From Megasphaera hutchinsoni (GTDB taxonomy: Bacteria > Bacillota > Negativicutes > Veillonellales > Megasphaeraceae), in the NCBI RefSeq assembly GCF_001553405.1, contig NZ_KQ960952.1, positions 89,865 to 153,864 of the forward strand: a stretch of DNA of 64,000 nucleotides, given 5' to 3'. Of the stretch, positions 43,483 to 53,802 are shown one piece after another. Below the pieces are notes generated by a model. That model was given only the letters and a program-made list of their open reading frames with translations, was not told the DNA's origin and ran no database searches. The translations under genes were made by a program, and so were the position numbers. Each line of letters opens with the position of its first letter. The stretch's first letter is position 1.

Positions 43483-44661
43483 ATGAAAAAAACAATTCGG
43501 CAACTATCTGTTGTTAATAAAAAAGTGTTTATGCGGGTCGATTTTAATGTACCTTTGGATGAACAAAGGCATATTATCGATGATACGAGAATACAAAAAA
43601 CATTACCTACGATTCGATATGTATTAGAACAAGGGGGGGCTGTTATTTTAGCTAGTCATTTAGGACGTCCCAAAGGAAAACGGCTGAAAGAATTTTCTTT
43701 ACAACCTGTTGCAGAACGGTTATCTGAATTATTACAACAGCCGGTTACCATGGCACCTGATTGTATTGGTGAGGCGACAAAGGAACTGGTTAGTAAAATG
43801 AAACCAGGCGACATTGTTTTGTTAGAAAATTTGCGTTTTCATGCGGAAGAAGAGAAAAATGATCCGGATTTTGCAAAACAATTAGCGGCACTAGGAGATA
43901 TAGGAGTAAATGATGCGTTTGGCTGTTGTCATCGGGCACATGCATCGGTTTCGGGTATAGCGGCTTTTTTACCGATGGTAGCGGGGCTGTTATTAGCAAA
44001 GGAAATTCAATTTTTGGGAGAAACCGTAACTAATCCAGAACATCCCTTTGCAGCAATTATTGGTGGTGCAAAAATTTCAGATAAAATAAATGTTATCGAT
44101 CATTTATTAGATAAAGTAGACGTCATGATTATTGGTGGTGGCATGGCAAATACATTTTTACTTGCACAAGGCTATGCTGTGGGAAAATCATTGGTTGAAA
44201 TGGATAAGATTGAATTGGCAAAAAAACTTTTACAAAAAGCCAAACAAAAGAATGTTCATTTTTTACTCCCTGTAGATGTGACCGTTGCGTTTAATTTTGC
44301 TAATGACAGTGAGTATGTGGTGACAAATCTTAACGATATTCCTCAAACGGGTATGATTTTAGATATTGGGACACGTTCGCAGGCTATTTTTGCAGAAGCT
44401 TTGAAAGATATGAAGACTATTATTTGGAATGGTCCTATGGGTGTTTTTGAAATGCCTCATTTTGCTTTAGGAACACAAGCGGTAGCTAAGGCAGTAGCAG
44501 ATGCATCTGCGGTTTCTATTGTCGGCGGCGGCGATTCTTTGGCTGCTATTAATCAAATGGGACTAGCTGATGCGATTACTCATATTTCAACAGGTGGTGG
44601 GGCTTCATTGGAATATTTAGAAGGAAAAGCTTTGCCCGGGATTATCGCTTTGCAAGATTGA
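43483..44661 (+). CDS. pgk: Phosphoglycerate kinase
   Basis: A 392-residue glycolytic kinase making ATP from 1,3-bisphosphoglycerate. Signatures include FMRVDFNVPLDE near the N-terminus, ASHLGRPKGKR, NDAFGCCHRAHAS, the hinge NGPMGVFEMP and the C-terminal nucleotide loop GGGDSLAAI. Length is normal. AAGGAG lies upstream of the ATG. The stop precedes tpiA by 20 bases. Confidence 0.97.
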   Translation: MKKTIRQLSVVNKKVFMRVDFNVPLDEQRHIIDDTRIQKTLPTIRYVLEQGGAVILASHLGRPKGKRLKEFSLQPVAERLSELLQQPVTMAPDCIGEATKELVSKMKPGDIVLLENLRFHAEEEKNDPDFAKQLAALGDIGVNDAFGCCHRAHASVSGIAAFLPMVAGLLLAKEIQFLGETVTNPEHPFAAIIGGAKISDKINVIDHLLDKVDVMIIGGGMANTFLLAQGYAVGKSLVEMDKIELAKKLLQKAKQKNVHFLLPVDVTVAFNFANDSEYVVTNLNDIPQTGMILDIGTRSQAIFAEALKDMKTIIWNGPMGVFEMPHFALGTQAVAKAVADASAVSIVGGGDSLAAINQMGLADAITHISTGGGASLEYLEGKALPGIIALQD

Positions 44662-44681
44662 GTAAAGAAAGGAACGAGGAT

Positions 44682-45434
44682 ATGAGAAAAACAATATTAG
44701 CTGGCAATTGGAAAATGAATCAAACCAGTTCTATGGTACATGCGGAATTACAATCGTTACTACAACAGTTGCCAGCGGTACAGGCAGAGATTATTGTTGC
44801 TCCTTCATTTTTATATATTACGCAGGCAATTCAGCTTACTAAAGAATCGCCGATTCATATTGCGGCACAAACGATGCATTGGGAAGAAAAAGGTGCTTTT
44901 ACAGGTGAAGTGTCGCCGACGATGCTAGCTGATGTGAATGTTACTCATGTTATTTTAGGGCATTCAGAACGGCGTATGTATAGTAATGAAACGAATGAAA
45001 CGGTACATAAAAAAGTACAAGCTGCACTTGCACATCAATTGACCCCTATTATTTGTTGTGGTGAAACGCTAGAAGAGCGAGAAAAGGGACAGATGGAGTC
45101 TGTAATATCGACACAAATACAGTGTGCTTTGTCGGGTGTTAGGGAAAACGAAATAAAACAATGTGTTATTGCGTATGAACCAGTTTGGGCAATTGGTACT
45201 GGAAAAACAGCTACACCTGAACAAGCACAGGAAGTGTGTGCATTTATTCGCTCATTAATCGTAGCAATGTATACAAAGGAACAGTCTGAAGAAGTTTCTA
45301 TTTTATATGGAGGTAGTATGAATGCTACTAATGTTTCACAACTTCTCAAGCAACCTGACATTGATGGGGGTTTGATTGGGGGGGCAAGTTTACGTGCTGA
45401 AGATTTTTTAGCTATTATTAAACAAGTACCATAA
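44682..45434 (+). CDS. tpiA: Triose-phosphate isomerase
   Basis: A 250-residue TIM barrel interconverting glyceraldehyde-3-phosphate and dihydroxyacetone phosphate. Catalytic residues are Lys in NWKMN, His in LGHSERR and Glu in AYEPVWAIGTGKTA. GGAACGAGG lies before ATG 44682. It ends the glycolytic operon; no pgm or eno follows, unlike in Bacillus. There is no clear terminator in the following 95 bases. Confidence 0.97.
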   Translation: MRKTILAGNWKMNQTSSMVHAELQSLLQQLPAVQAEIIVAPSFLYITQAIQLTKESPIHIAAQTMHWEEKGAFTGEVSPTMLADVNVTHVILGHSERRMYSNETNETVHKKVQAALAHQLTPIICCGETLEEREKGQMESVISTQIQCALSGVRENEIKQCVIAYEPVWAIGTGKTATPEQAQEVCAFIRSLIVAMYTKEQSEEVSILYGGSMNATNVSQLLKQPDIDGGLIGGASLRAEDFLAIIKQVP

Positions 45435-45526
45435 GTTATTGAAAATGTTTGCGTAAGGTAATTTATTTTTCGTAGTTTAGTTTTTGTGTTTTATTCGGCG
45501 GTAATATAGAATAATAAAGTGGTGTA

Positions 45527-45535
45527 TGATATAAT
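45527..45535 (+). promoter_or_regulatory. Extended -10 promoter of the DUF47-pit pair
   Basis: TGATATAAT is an extended -10 element; the -35 region is poor. It lies 50 bases before the start codon. Confidence 0.55.
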
Positions 45536-45584
45536 CTTAATGATTAATATTGTGATTATATTTTTGTGAGGAGACGCGAATACG

Positions 45585-46214
45585 ATGGCATTTCATTTAA
45601 AGCCGAAAGAAGAAAAGTTTTTTTCCTTATTAGATCAGCATGCAACATTAGGTTATGAGGCTGCAGATTTATTGTGTCAAGCCATGCATGAAGAGATCGC
45701 GAAAGATGTAGCACTAAAGAAAATTGAAGCATTAGAAAAAGAAGCAGATATTTTAGTTATGGAAACGATGAAGCGGTTACAAAAAACATTTATCACGCCT
45801 ATGGATCGTGAAGATATTCAACAGTTGATCGATCAATTGGATATGGCCATTGATAGTATTAGCGATATCATGGATAAAATGTGTATTTATAATGTAGGGA
45901 CGGCTACGGAAGGTGCTAAACGAATGACACTTATCACTTCGAAAGCAATGAAAGAAATCAGAAAGTCCATGGGATATATGAAAGATTTGAAAAAAAACTA
46001 TTTAAAAGTAGAAGCGAGAAGTAAAAAAGTATTAAAATTAGAACAACAATGTGATGATTTATATCATCAAGAAATGGCATATCTATTTACAGAATGCAAG
46101 GATCCTATTGAAATCATTAAATGGAAAGAAATATTGCAGTCGATTGAAGATGTTACCGATGATTGTGAAGATTTAGTTATTACATTTAGAAAGGTTGTTT
46201 TAAAATATGCCTGA
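45585..46214 (+). CDS. PhoU-like DUF47 protein
   Basis: A 209-residue all-helical protein of the DUF47/PhoU-like family (TIGR00153), nearly always encoded before a PiT phosphate transporter and thought to control it. Conserved segments include FITPMDREDIQQLIDQLD and IMKWKEI-type residues near the C-terminus (IIKWKEILQSIEDVTDDCED). The last 8 bases overlap pit, so translation is coupled. GAGGAGACG lies before the ATG. Confidence 0.9.
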   Translation: MAFHLKPKEEKFFSLLDQHATLGYEAADLLCQAMHEEIAKDVALKKIEALEKEADILVMETMKRLQKTFITPMDREDIQQLIDQLDMAIDSISDIMDKMCIYNVGTATEGAKRMTLITSKAMKEIRKSMGYMKDLKKNYLKVEARSKKVLKLEQQCDDLYHQEMAYLFTECKDPIEIIKWKEILQSIEDVTDDCEDLVITFRKVVLKYA

Positions 46215-47196
46215 ACATTGGTTGATTTGGTTAATCGTATTATTAGCAATATTGTTTGATTATATTAATGGATTTCATGATACGGCCAATGCGATTGCAA
46301 CGAGTGTATCGACACGAGCTATATCACCCAGAAATGCTATTTTTATGGCGGCGATATTGAATTTTACGGGAGCAATGGTTAGTACGGGTGTAGCTAAAAC
46401 CATTGGTGGGGATTTAGTATCACAACCATCTGAAATCAGCTTAGAAGTTATTGTAGCGGCGTTAATCGGAGCGATCGTTTGGAATATTGCGACATGGTAT
46501 TTTTGCATTCCTAGTAGTTCTTCCCATTCTCTTATCGGCGGTGTAATTGGTGCTGTATGCATTAGCGTAGGACCAGCAGCACTCGATAGTGATGGTATTG
46601 GTAAAATTATTTTATCGTTAGTGTTATCACCAGTGATAGCATTGGCAATTGGTTACTTAGTAATGATTGCTATTTTGTGGATTGTTCGCAATCGTTCACC
46701 ATTACTGTTGAATCGGCAATTTCGTAAAATGCAGTTATTATCAGCCAGCTTAATGGCTTTTTCGCATGGTGCCAACGATGCACAAAAAGCTATGGGAATC
46801 ATTGCTTTAGCTTTAGTTACGGGTGGTTATTTAGAGGCTATGGAAATTCCTATTTGGGTAAAACTGGCTTGTGCTACATCAATGGCATTGGGAACTTCCG
46901 TTGGTGGTTGGCGGATTATTTCTACGATGGGAACCAAAATTTTTAAAATGGAATCGATTAATGGCTTCGCAGCAGACCTTAATTCAGCATTAGTTATTTT
47001 TGGTGCTACTTTTTTACATTTGCCCGTTAGTACGACTCATGTTGTGTCAGGGTCTATTATGGGTGTAGGATCAGCCAAACGAGTGCGTGCTGTGCATTGG
47101 GGTGTTGCTCGTAGTATGTTAATTGCATGGGTTGTAACTATTCCTATTAGTGCAGCTATATCGGCAGGTATTTATTGGCTTCTTTCACTTATTTGA
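46207..47196 (+). CDS. pit: PiT family inorganic phosphate transporter
   Basis: A 329-residue low-affinity phosphate/metal symporter with about ten membrane helices. The duplicated PiT signatures are present: FHDTANAIATSVSTRA in the first half and FSHGANDAQKAMGIIA in the second. Shorter than E. coli PitA (499), as usual for Firmicutes. The DUF47 partner overlaps upstream; a terminator begins 4 bases after the stop. Confidence 0.94.
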   Translation: MPEHWLIWLIVLLAILFDYINGFHDTANAIATSVSTRAISPRNAIFMAAILNFTGAMVSTGVAKTIGGDLVSQPSEISLEVIVAALIGAIVWNIATWYFCIPSSSSHSLIGGVIGAVCISVGPAALDSDGIGKIILSLVLSPVIALAIGYLVMIAILWIVRNRSPLLLNRQFRKMQLLSASLMAFSHGANDAQKAMGIIALALVTGGYLEAMEIPIWVKLACATSMALGTSVGGWRIISTMGTKIFKMESINGFAADLNSALVIFGATFLHLPVSTTHVVSGSIMGVGSAKRVRAVHWGVARSMLIAWVVTIPISAAISAGIYWLLSLI

Positions 47197-47199
47197 TAT

Positions 47200-47234
47200 A
47201 AATAGGCAGCAATTAAAATGATTGCTGCCTATTT
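47200..47234 (+). terminator. Terminator after pit
   Basis: A 14-base-pair perfect stem, AAATAGGCAGCAAT with its complement, loop of seven bases. Confidence 0.88.
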
Positions 47235-47402
47235 TAGCTATTGCAGTGTATCAGGAGGGACAGATAAAGAAGGTAGTAATTCAGTGAATGTTATAAAAAT
47301 AAAAAATAATAAATTAAAAATAACAAAAAGAAAAATCATGAAAACTATACTTTTATTGTATCTTATTGTATAATTTATTATATAGAGAGGAGCTGAAACT
47401 GC

Positions 47403-47852
47403 ATGAAATTAAATCAGGCAACGGATTATGCTTTTCGAATGGTTCTATATTTAGCATCACTTCCAGAAGGTGCTAAAATAACCGGTGCATCGTTAGCAGA
47501 GAAGCAAAATATTCCAGAACGCTTTTTATTAAAAATAATGCGTAGTTTAACTGCGGCAGGGATTATGAAATCATATCGAGGAGTAGAGGGTGGCTTTGCA
47601 TTAAACAGAAGTGCGAAAGAGATTACGTTGTTTGATGTAATCGAAGCGGTAGAAGGACAAACGGAATTACAACGATGTCTACAAGATCTTGGATCCTGTA
47701 CGCGTGCATGTAGTGGCATGTGTTCTATTTATACTGCATTTGCAGATATTCAACGTGATTTGGCAATGAAACTGAAATCTATTAATTTTTATGATTTAGC
47801 AGCACAAGAAGCAGATGCGATGGGAATTGAATTTCCTCAGAACATAGAATAA
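47403..47852 (+). CDS. Rrf2 family regulator with cysteine cluster
   Basis: A 149-residue Rrf2-type DNA-binding protein (IscR, NsrR, RsrR relatives). The winged helix (residues 1-75, with LNQATDYAFRMVLYLA and YRGVEGGFALNR) is followed by four cysteines at 92, 99, 103 and 107; three of these match the cluster ligands of IscR-like sensors. It could sense Fe-S, oxygen or nitric oxide. It is not linked to suf here, so its target is unknown. GAGGAG precedes the ATG by 12 bases. Monocistronic. Confidence 0.88.
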   Translation: MKLNQATDYAFRMVLYLASLPEGAKITGASLAEKQNIPERFLLKIMRSLTAAGIMKSYRGVEGGFALNRSAKEITLFDVIEAVEGQTELQRCLQDLGSCTRACSGMCSIYTAFADIQRDLAMKLKSINFYDLAAQEADAMGIEFPQNIE

Positions 47853-47880
47853 TTAATACGATCTATATGTAGAGATGATA

Positions 47881-47926
47881 AAAAAGAAAGGACAGTAGAA
47901 AAAAACTACGGTCCTTTCTTTTTTTT
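47881..47926 (+). terminator. Terminator after the Rrf2 gene
   Basis: AAAAAGAAAGGAC pairs with GTCCTTTCTTTTT, with an inner GTAG/CTAC stem, then T residues. The following 130 bases to 48062 contain nothing I can identify. Confidence 0.88.
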
Positions 47927-48062
47927 ATTGCTACTTAATTATTTATATAAGATGATTGGTTAATTTAGTTTACCCTTTATGGGTGCGTGGATTGGAACAA
48001 TAATGCAAAAAGTATAGATTGATAAGTTGTTACGTAATCTTAAAAATAAAGTGGAAAAATTA

Positions 48063-48209
48063 TTATTTTTTTTGTTCTTTGTTAAATAAAGTTTGTCTGC
48101 TAATATTTAATATACTGGCTATTTGCGTTTTTGTAAATCCTTGTTGAAGTAGATCTTGAATGAGAAGGGTATCCATATCTTGATGTAGTTTTTTTAAATT
48201 GATGTTCAT
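48063..48209 (-). pseudogene. Fragment encoding a C-terminal helix-turn-helix (48 codons)
   Basis: A 48-codon frame ending FTKTQIASILNISRQTLFNK plus a short basic tail. This is a Fis- or resolvase-type helix-turn-helix, which in those families is the C-terminal DNA-binding segment of a much longer protein. There is no Shine-Dalgarno before ATG 48209. I read it as the 3' end of a decayed regulator or recombinase. It is back to back with the transporter fragment, their 5' ends overlapping by eight bases. A functional small DNA-binding protein is the alternative. Confidence 0.5.
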
Positions 48210-48591
48210 AGAATTGAATTTGATTTTAAATATTTTTGCGGTGGTTACGGCTTATTTTGCTATGTTCTTGAGCTTTAGAGATGCCTGTACGGGTATTGTG
48301 ATGAACGTGCTTAAGCGGATTACATCGGAAGAAAATTTAAATCGTCGGGTATTAAAGTATGGCATTAGTGTATTTTGTGTTTTGTTATGCTGGGGAATCA
48401 TTTTAGTCAATGCACCGATTTTGAAATTTACACCGATATTAGGCTGTCTTATTGGTATTATTGCTTGTTTCTTACCAGCTTGTTTGGTATGGAAGTTAGA
48501 TTATTTAAAAAAATATAAAGACTGGAAGTTGATTCCGGTTATTTTTATGGGCCTTATATTACTTATTTCTCCAATTATATCGTTGTGGTAA
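48202..48591 (+). pseudogene. 5'-truncated amino-acid transporter fragment (HAAAP-like)
   Basis: A 129-codon frame with four likely membrane helices (starting IFAVVTAYFAMFLSFRDACTG). The pattern of a helix, a short basic loop, then three helices ending LIPVIFMGLILLISPII resembles the last third of serine/threonine or aromatic amino-acid symporters (SdaC/TdcC family, about 430 residues). No ribosome binding site precedes it, and the first 300 residues are absent. It is probably a relic. A small intact membrane protein is less likely. The family match is from pattern only. Confidence 0.5.
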
Positions 48592-48631
48592 GATGTATAT
48601 AAAAAAGTATGAAAAAAGGTTTGGTGATGAT

Positions 48632-49969
48632 ATGAATGTACAGGAACTATATAAGCAAAAGTTGCGTATGCCACAAGAAGCGGTACGCATCGTAAAAAAT
48701 GGAGATTGGATTGACTATAGTCAGGTCTGTTCGTTTCCTCAAGCACTTGATCGCGCCTTAGCAGAACGCGGTGGAGAGTTAGAGGATGTAAAAATTCGTA
48801 ATGCTATTTCTTGCTGTCCCGTGCAAGTGGTAGAACAAGATAACGCACAACAGTCTTTTACCTATAATTTATGGCATTGCTCTTCATTAGATCGAGTTTA
48901 TTTAGATACAAATCGTGCTTTTCATTCGCCTATGGCGTTTAGAAATTGTGGTTCCTATTATAGTCGGGGAATGGCACCTGTTAATGTAGCTATGATAACG
49001 GTGGCATCCATGGATAAGCAAGGTAATTTTTCGTATGGTTTAACGAATTGTTGCCAACAAGAAGTACTTGATGCAGCAGATCATATTATTTTAGAAGTAA
49101 ATCCTAATATGCCCGTTATTTATGGAATGGCAAATGATCATATTCATATCTCCGATGTTGAGTATGTGGTAGAGAGCAATGTTTCTTTATGCACGGCACC
49201 AGGAAGATCAGCGACTGAGTTAGATCGTAAGATTGCAGAAAATATTTTTCCCTATTTATATGATGGGATGAATTTACAACTAGGTATTGGTGGTATTCCC
49301 AATGCATTAGGTGAATTGATCGCGGCATCGGATTTGAAAGATTTGGGCATGCATACAGAGTTGATGAGTGATGGTTATTTGGAGTTATATAAAGCTGGGA
49401 AAATCACGAATAAACGTAAGAATTTACAACGACATAAGGGCGTATTTTCTATTTGTTTAGGGTCTACTGAATTATATAAATTTTTGCATTACAATCAAGA
49501 TATTTTATCGGCACCGATGAGTTATGTGAATAATCCGGAAGTTATTCGCCAATTGGATAATTTTGTCTCTATAAATGGTTGTATTGCGGTTGATTTGTAT
49601 GGACAAGTTTCCTCGGAATCATCGGGAATACGACATATCAGTGGAACGGGTGGTCAATTAGATTTTGTTACAGGCGCATATATGGCAACGGAAGGGAAGG
49701 CTTTTTTAACTATGGCGTCTATGCATGTTGATAAACATGGGTGTAAGCATTCTCATGTTGTACCCCGGTTTACCGCTGGGGATATTATCACTACTCCACG
49801 TACACAGGCACCTTATTTGGTTACAGAATATGGTGTAGCTCATTTATCTGGATTGACTACATGGCAACGAGCTGAAGCGTTAATTTCTATTGCTCATCCT
49901 GATTTTCGAGAGGAATTGATTCAATCTGCTGAAGTTCAAGGAATTTGGCGTAAAAGCAATAAAAAATAA
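48632..49969 (+). CDS. Acetyl-CoA hydrolase/transferase family CoA-transferase
   Basis: A 445-residue CoA-transferase of the family containing butyryl-CoA:acetate, 4-hydroxybutyrate and propionyl-CoA:succinate CoA-transferases. The catalytic Glu is expected in the SSESSGIRHISGTGGQ region, followed by DFVTGAYMATEGKAF and the YLVTEYGVAHLSGLT segment. With Acd-EtfBA it could release butyrate (or propionate) from its CoA ester, but substrate cannot be read from sequence. ATG 48632 is chosen by the conserved N-terminus; the earlier ATG at 48593 adds a basic extension without a site. Ribosome binding site is weak (AAAGGTTTGG). Confidence 0.88.
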   Translation: MNVQELYKQKLRMPQEAVRIVKNGDWIDYSQVCSFPQALDRALAERGGELEDVKIRNAISCCPVQVVEQDNAQQSFTYNLWHCSSLDRVYLDTNRAFHSPMAFRNCGSYYSRGMAPVNVAMITVASMDKQGNFSYGLTNCCQQEVLDAADHIILEVNPNMPVIYGMANDHIHISDVEYVVESNVSLCTAPGRSATELDRKIAENIFPYLYDGMNLQLGIGGIPNALGELIAASDLKDLGMHTELMSDGYLELYKAGKITNKRKNLQRHKGVFSICLGSTELYKFLHYNQDILSAPMSYVNNPEVIRQLDNFVSINGCIAVDLYGQVSSESSGIRHISGTGGQLDFVTGAYMATEGKAFLTMASMHVDKHGCKHSHVVPRFTAGDIITTPRTQAPYLVTEYGVAHLSGLTTWQRAEALISIAHPDFREELIQSAEVQGIWRKSNKK

Positions 49970-50073
49970 GAAATACAAGTAAAATATCTTTTTGCGAATT
50001 TTAATTCAAAAGAGATTACACTAATATGTATAATGATAAAATGGAAAAATATTAAAAAAATTATAAAAACATA

Positions 50074-50102
50074 TTGACAAAGATATTTTCCTTTTGTACA
50101 AT
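50074..50102 (+). promoter_or_regulatory. Promoter of the ilv T-box transcript
   Basis: TTGACA, 17 bases, TACAAT. Upstream, 49970-50073 holds no gene. Confidence 0.85.
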
Positions 50103-50108
50103 AAATAC

Positions 50109-51495
<1,387 letters not shown>

Positions 51496-51519
51496 GGGTT
51501 GGTAAACTATCAAAAAAAG

Positions 51520-51564
51520 AACGGACATCTTTTTTATATGGATATAGAAAGATGCCCGTTTTTT
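51520..51564 (+). terminator. Terminator-like hairpin between ilvC and ilvB
   Basis: AACGGACATCTTT pairs with AAAGATGCCCGTT (one mismatch) around 15 bases, then T residues. ilvB starts only 21 bases later, so read-through must feed ilvB. Confidence 0.75.
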
Positions 51565-51585
51565 AAATAGTATGAGGTGAAGATA

Positions 51586-53283
51586 ATGAAAATGACCGGA
51601 GCACAAGCCCTGCTTGAATGTCTGAAAAGAGAACATGTGGATGTTGTTTTTGGCTATCCGGGAGGGGCTGTATTAACATTATATGATGAATTGTATAAAG
51701 CTAAGTTTCCCCATATTTTAACAGGACATGAGCAAGGTGCTGTACATGCGGCTGATGGATATGCACGTGCAACGGGAAAAGTTGGTGTCTGTTTTGCTAC
51801 GTCTGGACCGGGTGTATGTAATATGGTTACAGGTATTGCTACGGCAAATATGGATTCGATTCCCTTAGTCATTATTAGTGGGCAAGTTGCTACTGCACTT
51901 ATTGGTAGAGATTCATTTCAAGAAGCTGATATTTCTGGTATTACTACGCCTATTACAAAACACAATTATTTAATAAAAGATGTCAAAGAATTGCCCCGCG
52001 TGTTAAAAGAAGCATTCTTTATAGCTAAGACGGGACGTCCTGGACCAGTATTAGTGGATATTGCCAAAGATGTATTTGATACAGAATTTTTTTATACGTA
52101 TCCAGAAGAGGTTCAATTGCGTGGATATACAGGGCATTATGAAGGACAGGTTTTTGATTTGGATAAAGCTGTTGCCGCACTAGAAGAAGCACGGCGTCCT
52201 CTTTTTTTAACAGGTGGTGGGGTCATTGCTGCTAATGTATCTCCGTTGCTACGGCAGATTGTTGATGTGTTACAAGTGCCAGTTATTACGACATTAATGG
52301 GAAAAGGTGCTGTCGATGACTTGTATCCGTATCATTTAGGTATGGTAGGCATGCATGGATCGTACGCTGCGAATATGGCTGTTACGGAATGTGATTTATT
52401 GGTAGCTTTGGGGGCGCGATTTGATGATCGCGTGACAGGGGTTGTTGCGAATTTTGCTCCGCAAGCACAGATTATTCATTTAGATATAGATAAGGTAGAA
52501 ATTAATAAAATTATACATGCACATATTAGTGTAAATGGAGATTTGCGATGGTCATTACCTTTGTTGTTGAAAAAAATTACGGCGTCAGCAGTTCCTTTTG
52601 TCAATCAGTTTGCAACATGGCGAGAGCATGTAACACAGCGACATATTCAACATCCATTTCAAACTCGACAAGTACCTCATACGATATCACCACAAAAATT
52701 ATTTGAAGAAGTGCGTAAAAGGGTTCCAGACGATACGATTGCTGTTACTGATGTGGGACAACATCAAATGTGGACTGCCCAATTTTTTAATTTGTCTATT
52801 CCACGCACGTTTTTATCATCGGGCGGATTGGGAACCATGGGGTATGGCTTGCCAGCCGCCATGGGAGCGAAAATTGGTTGTCCTCGCCAAATGGTTGTAC
52901 TTTTTACGGGTGATGGTAGTATCATGATGAATTGTCAAGAATTTATGACCTTGACAAAATATGGTATTGATATAAAAGTTATTGTTTTACATAATAATGT
53001 TCTTGGTATGGTCAATCAGTGGCAACGAATGTTTTATAAGGGGCATTATTCGGCCTCAATATTAGCGGATAATCCAGATATAACCAAGGTTTCTGCATCT
53101 ATGGGCGTATCAGGATGGAAGGTGAGTGAACCGGAAGAATTGATCCCTACTTTAGAGGAATTTTTGATAGCGGAAGGATCTGGAGTCTTAAACGTACGGA
53201 TTCCAGAAGATGAAAATGTATACCCTATGGTGCCTGGGGGTAAGCGATTAGATCAAATGGTGTGGGAGGGAAAAACGGTATAA
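51586..53283 (+). CDS. ilvB: Acetolactate synthase large subunit
   Basis: A 565-residue thiamine diphosphate enzyme making acetolactate and acetohydroxybutyrate. The catalytic Glu region is GYPGGAVLTLYDEL, then HEQGAVHAADGYARATG; the ThDP-Mg motif is GDGSIMMNCQEF with HNNVLGM. ATG 51586 has GAGGTG six bases upstream; a GTG three codons earlier lies in that site. The regulatory subunit overlaps by one base. Confidence 0.96.
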   Translation: MKMTGAQALLECLKREHVDVVFGYPGGAVLTLYDELYKAKFPHILTGHEQGAVHAADGYARATGKVGVCFATSGPGVCNMVTGIATANMDSIPLVIISGQVATALIGRDSFQEADISGITTPITKHNYLIKDVKELPRVLKEAFFIAKTGRPGPVLVDIAKDVFDTEFFYTYPEEVQLRGYTGHYEGQVFDLDKAVAALEEARRPLFLTGGGVIAANVSPLLRQIVDVLQVPVITTLMGKGAVDDLYPYHLGMVGMHGSYAANMAVTECDLLVALGARFDDRVTGVVANFAPQAQIIHLDIDKVEINKIIHAHISVNGDLRWSLPLLLKKITASAVPFVNQFATWREHVTQRHIQHPFQTRQVPHTISPQKLFEEVRKRVPDDTIAVTDVGQHQMWTAQFFNLSIPRTFLSSGGLGTMGYGLPAAMGAKIGCPRQMVVLFTGDGSIMMNCQEFMTLTKYGIDIKVIVLHNNVLGMVNQWQRMFYKGHYSASILADNPDITKVSASMGVSGWKVSEPEELIPTLEEFLIAEGSGVLNVRIPEDENVYPMVPGGKRLDQMVWEGKTV

Positions 53284-53783
53284 TGAGACAACATTTAGCT
53301 ATTTTAACCGATAATAAACCTGGTGTTTTGACCCATGTAGCAGGACTTATTAGTCGAAGAGCAATTAATATAGAATGTATCAATGCAGGATATACAGAAG
53401 AACCAGACGTGACACGTATTAATATTATTGTAACTGTCGAAAATCGTGAAGCATTAGATCAAGCGGTTAATCAGTTAGCTCGATTGATTGATGTGATAAA
53501 GGTAATAAATTTAGACGATCGGCCTTTTATTGGGTGTGAATTGGCGATGATTAAAGTTAAGTATACGCATACATCTCAACGAGAAGAGCTGGCAAATATG
53601 GCGGCATTATTTCATGCAAAAGTAGTAGATGTACAGTTAAATTCACTTATTTTGCAAGTCGCAGGCAAGGAAGATCGAATTGAGGCATTGTTGCGTATGT
53701 TAAATGAATATGAAATATTAGAGATTGCTCGCACGGGTCAAATTTCATTATCTCGAGGTGATGTACCCGTAAAAAATATGTAA
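53283..53783 (+). CDS. ilvN: Acetolactate synthase small subunit
   Basis: A 166-residue regulatory subunit giving valine feedback sensitivity. The ACT domain is clear: [20 protein letters not shown], then [13 protein letters not shown]. The C-terminal half has the second ACT-like domain of IlvH. ATG overlaps the ilvB stop (TAATG). Confidence 0.95.
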   Translation: MRQHLAILTDNKPGVLTHVAGLISRRAINIECINAGYTEEPDVTRINIIVTVENREALDQAVNQLARLIDVIKVINLDDRPFIGCELAMIKVKYTHTSQREELANMAALFHAKVVDVQLNSLILQVAGKEDRIEALLRMLNEYEILEIARTGQISLSRGDVPVKNM

Positions 53784-53802
53784 AGAAAGAAGTGTGACTA
53801 AT

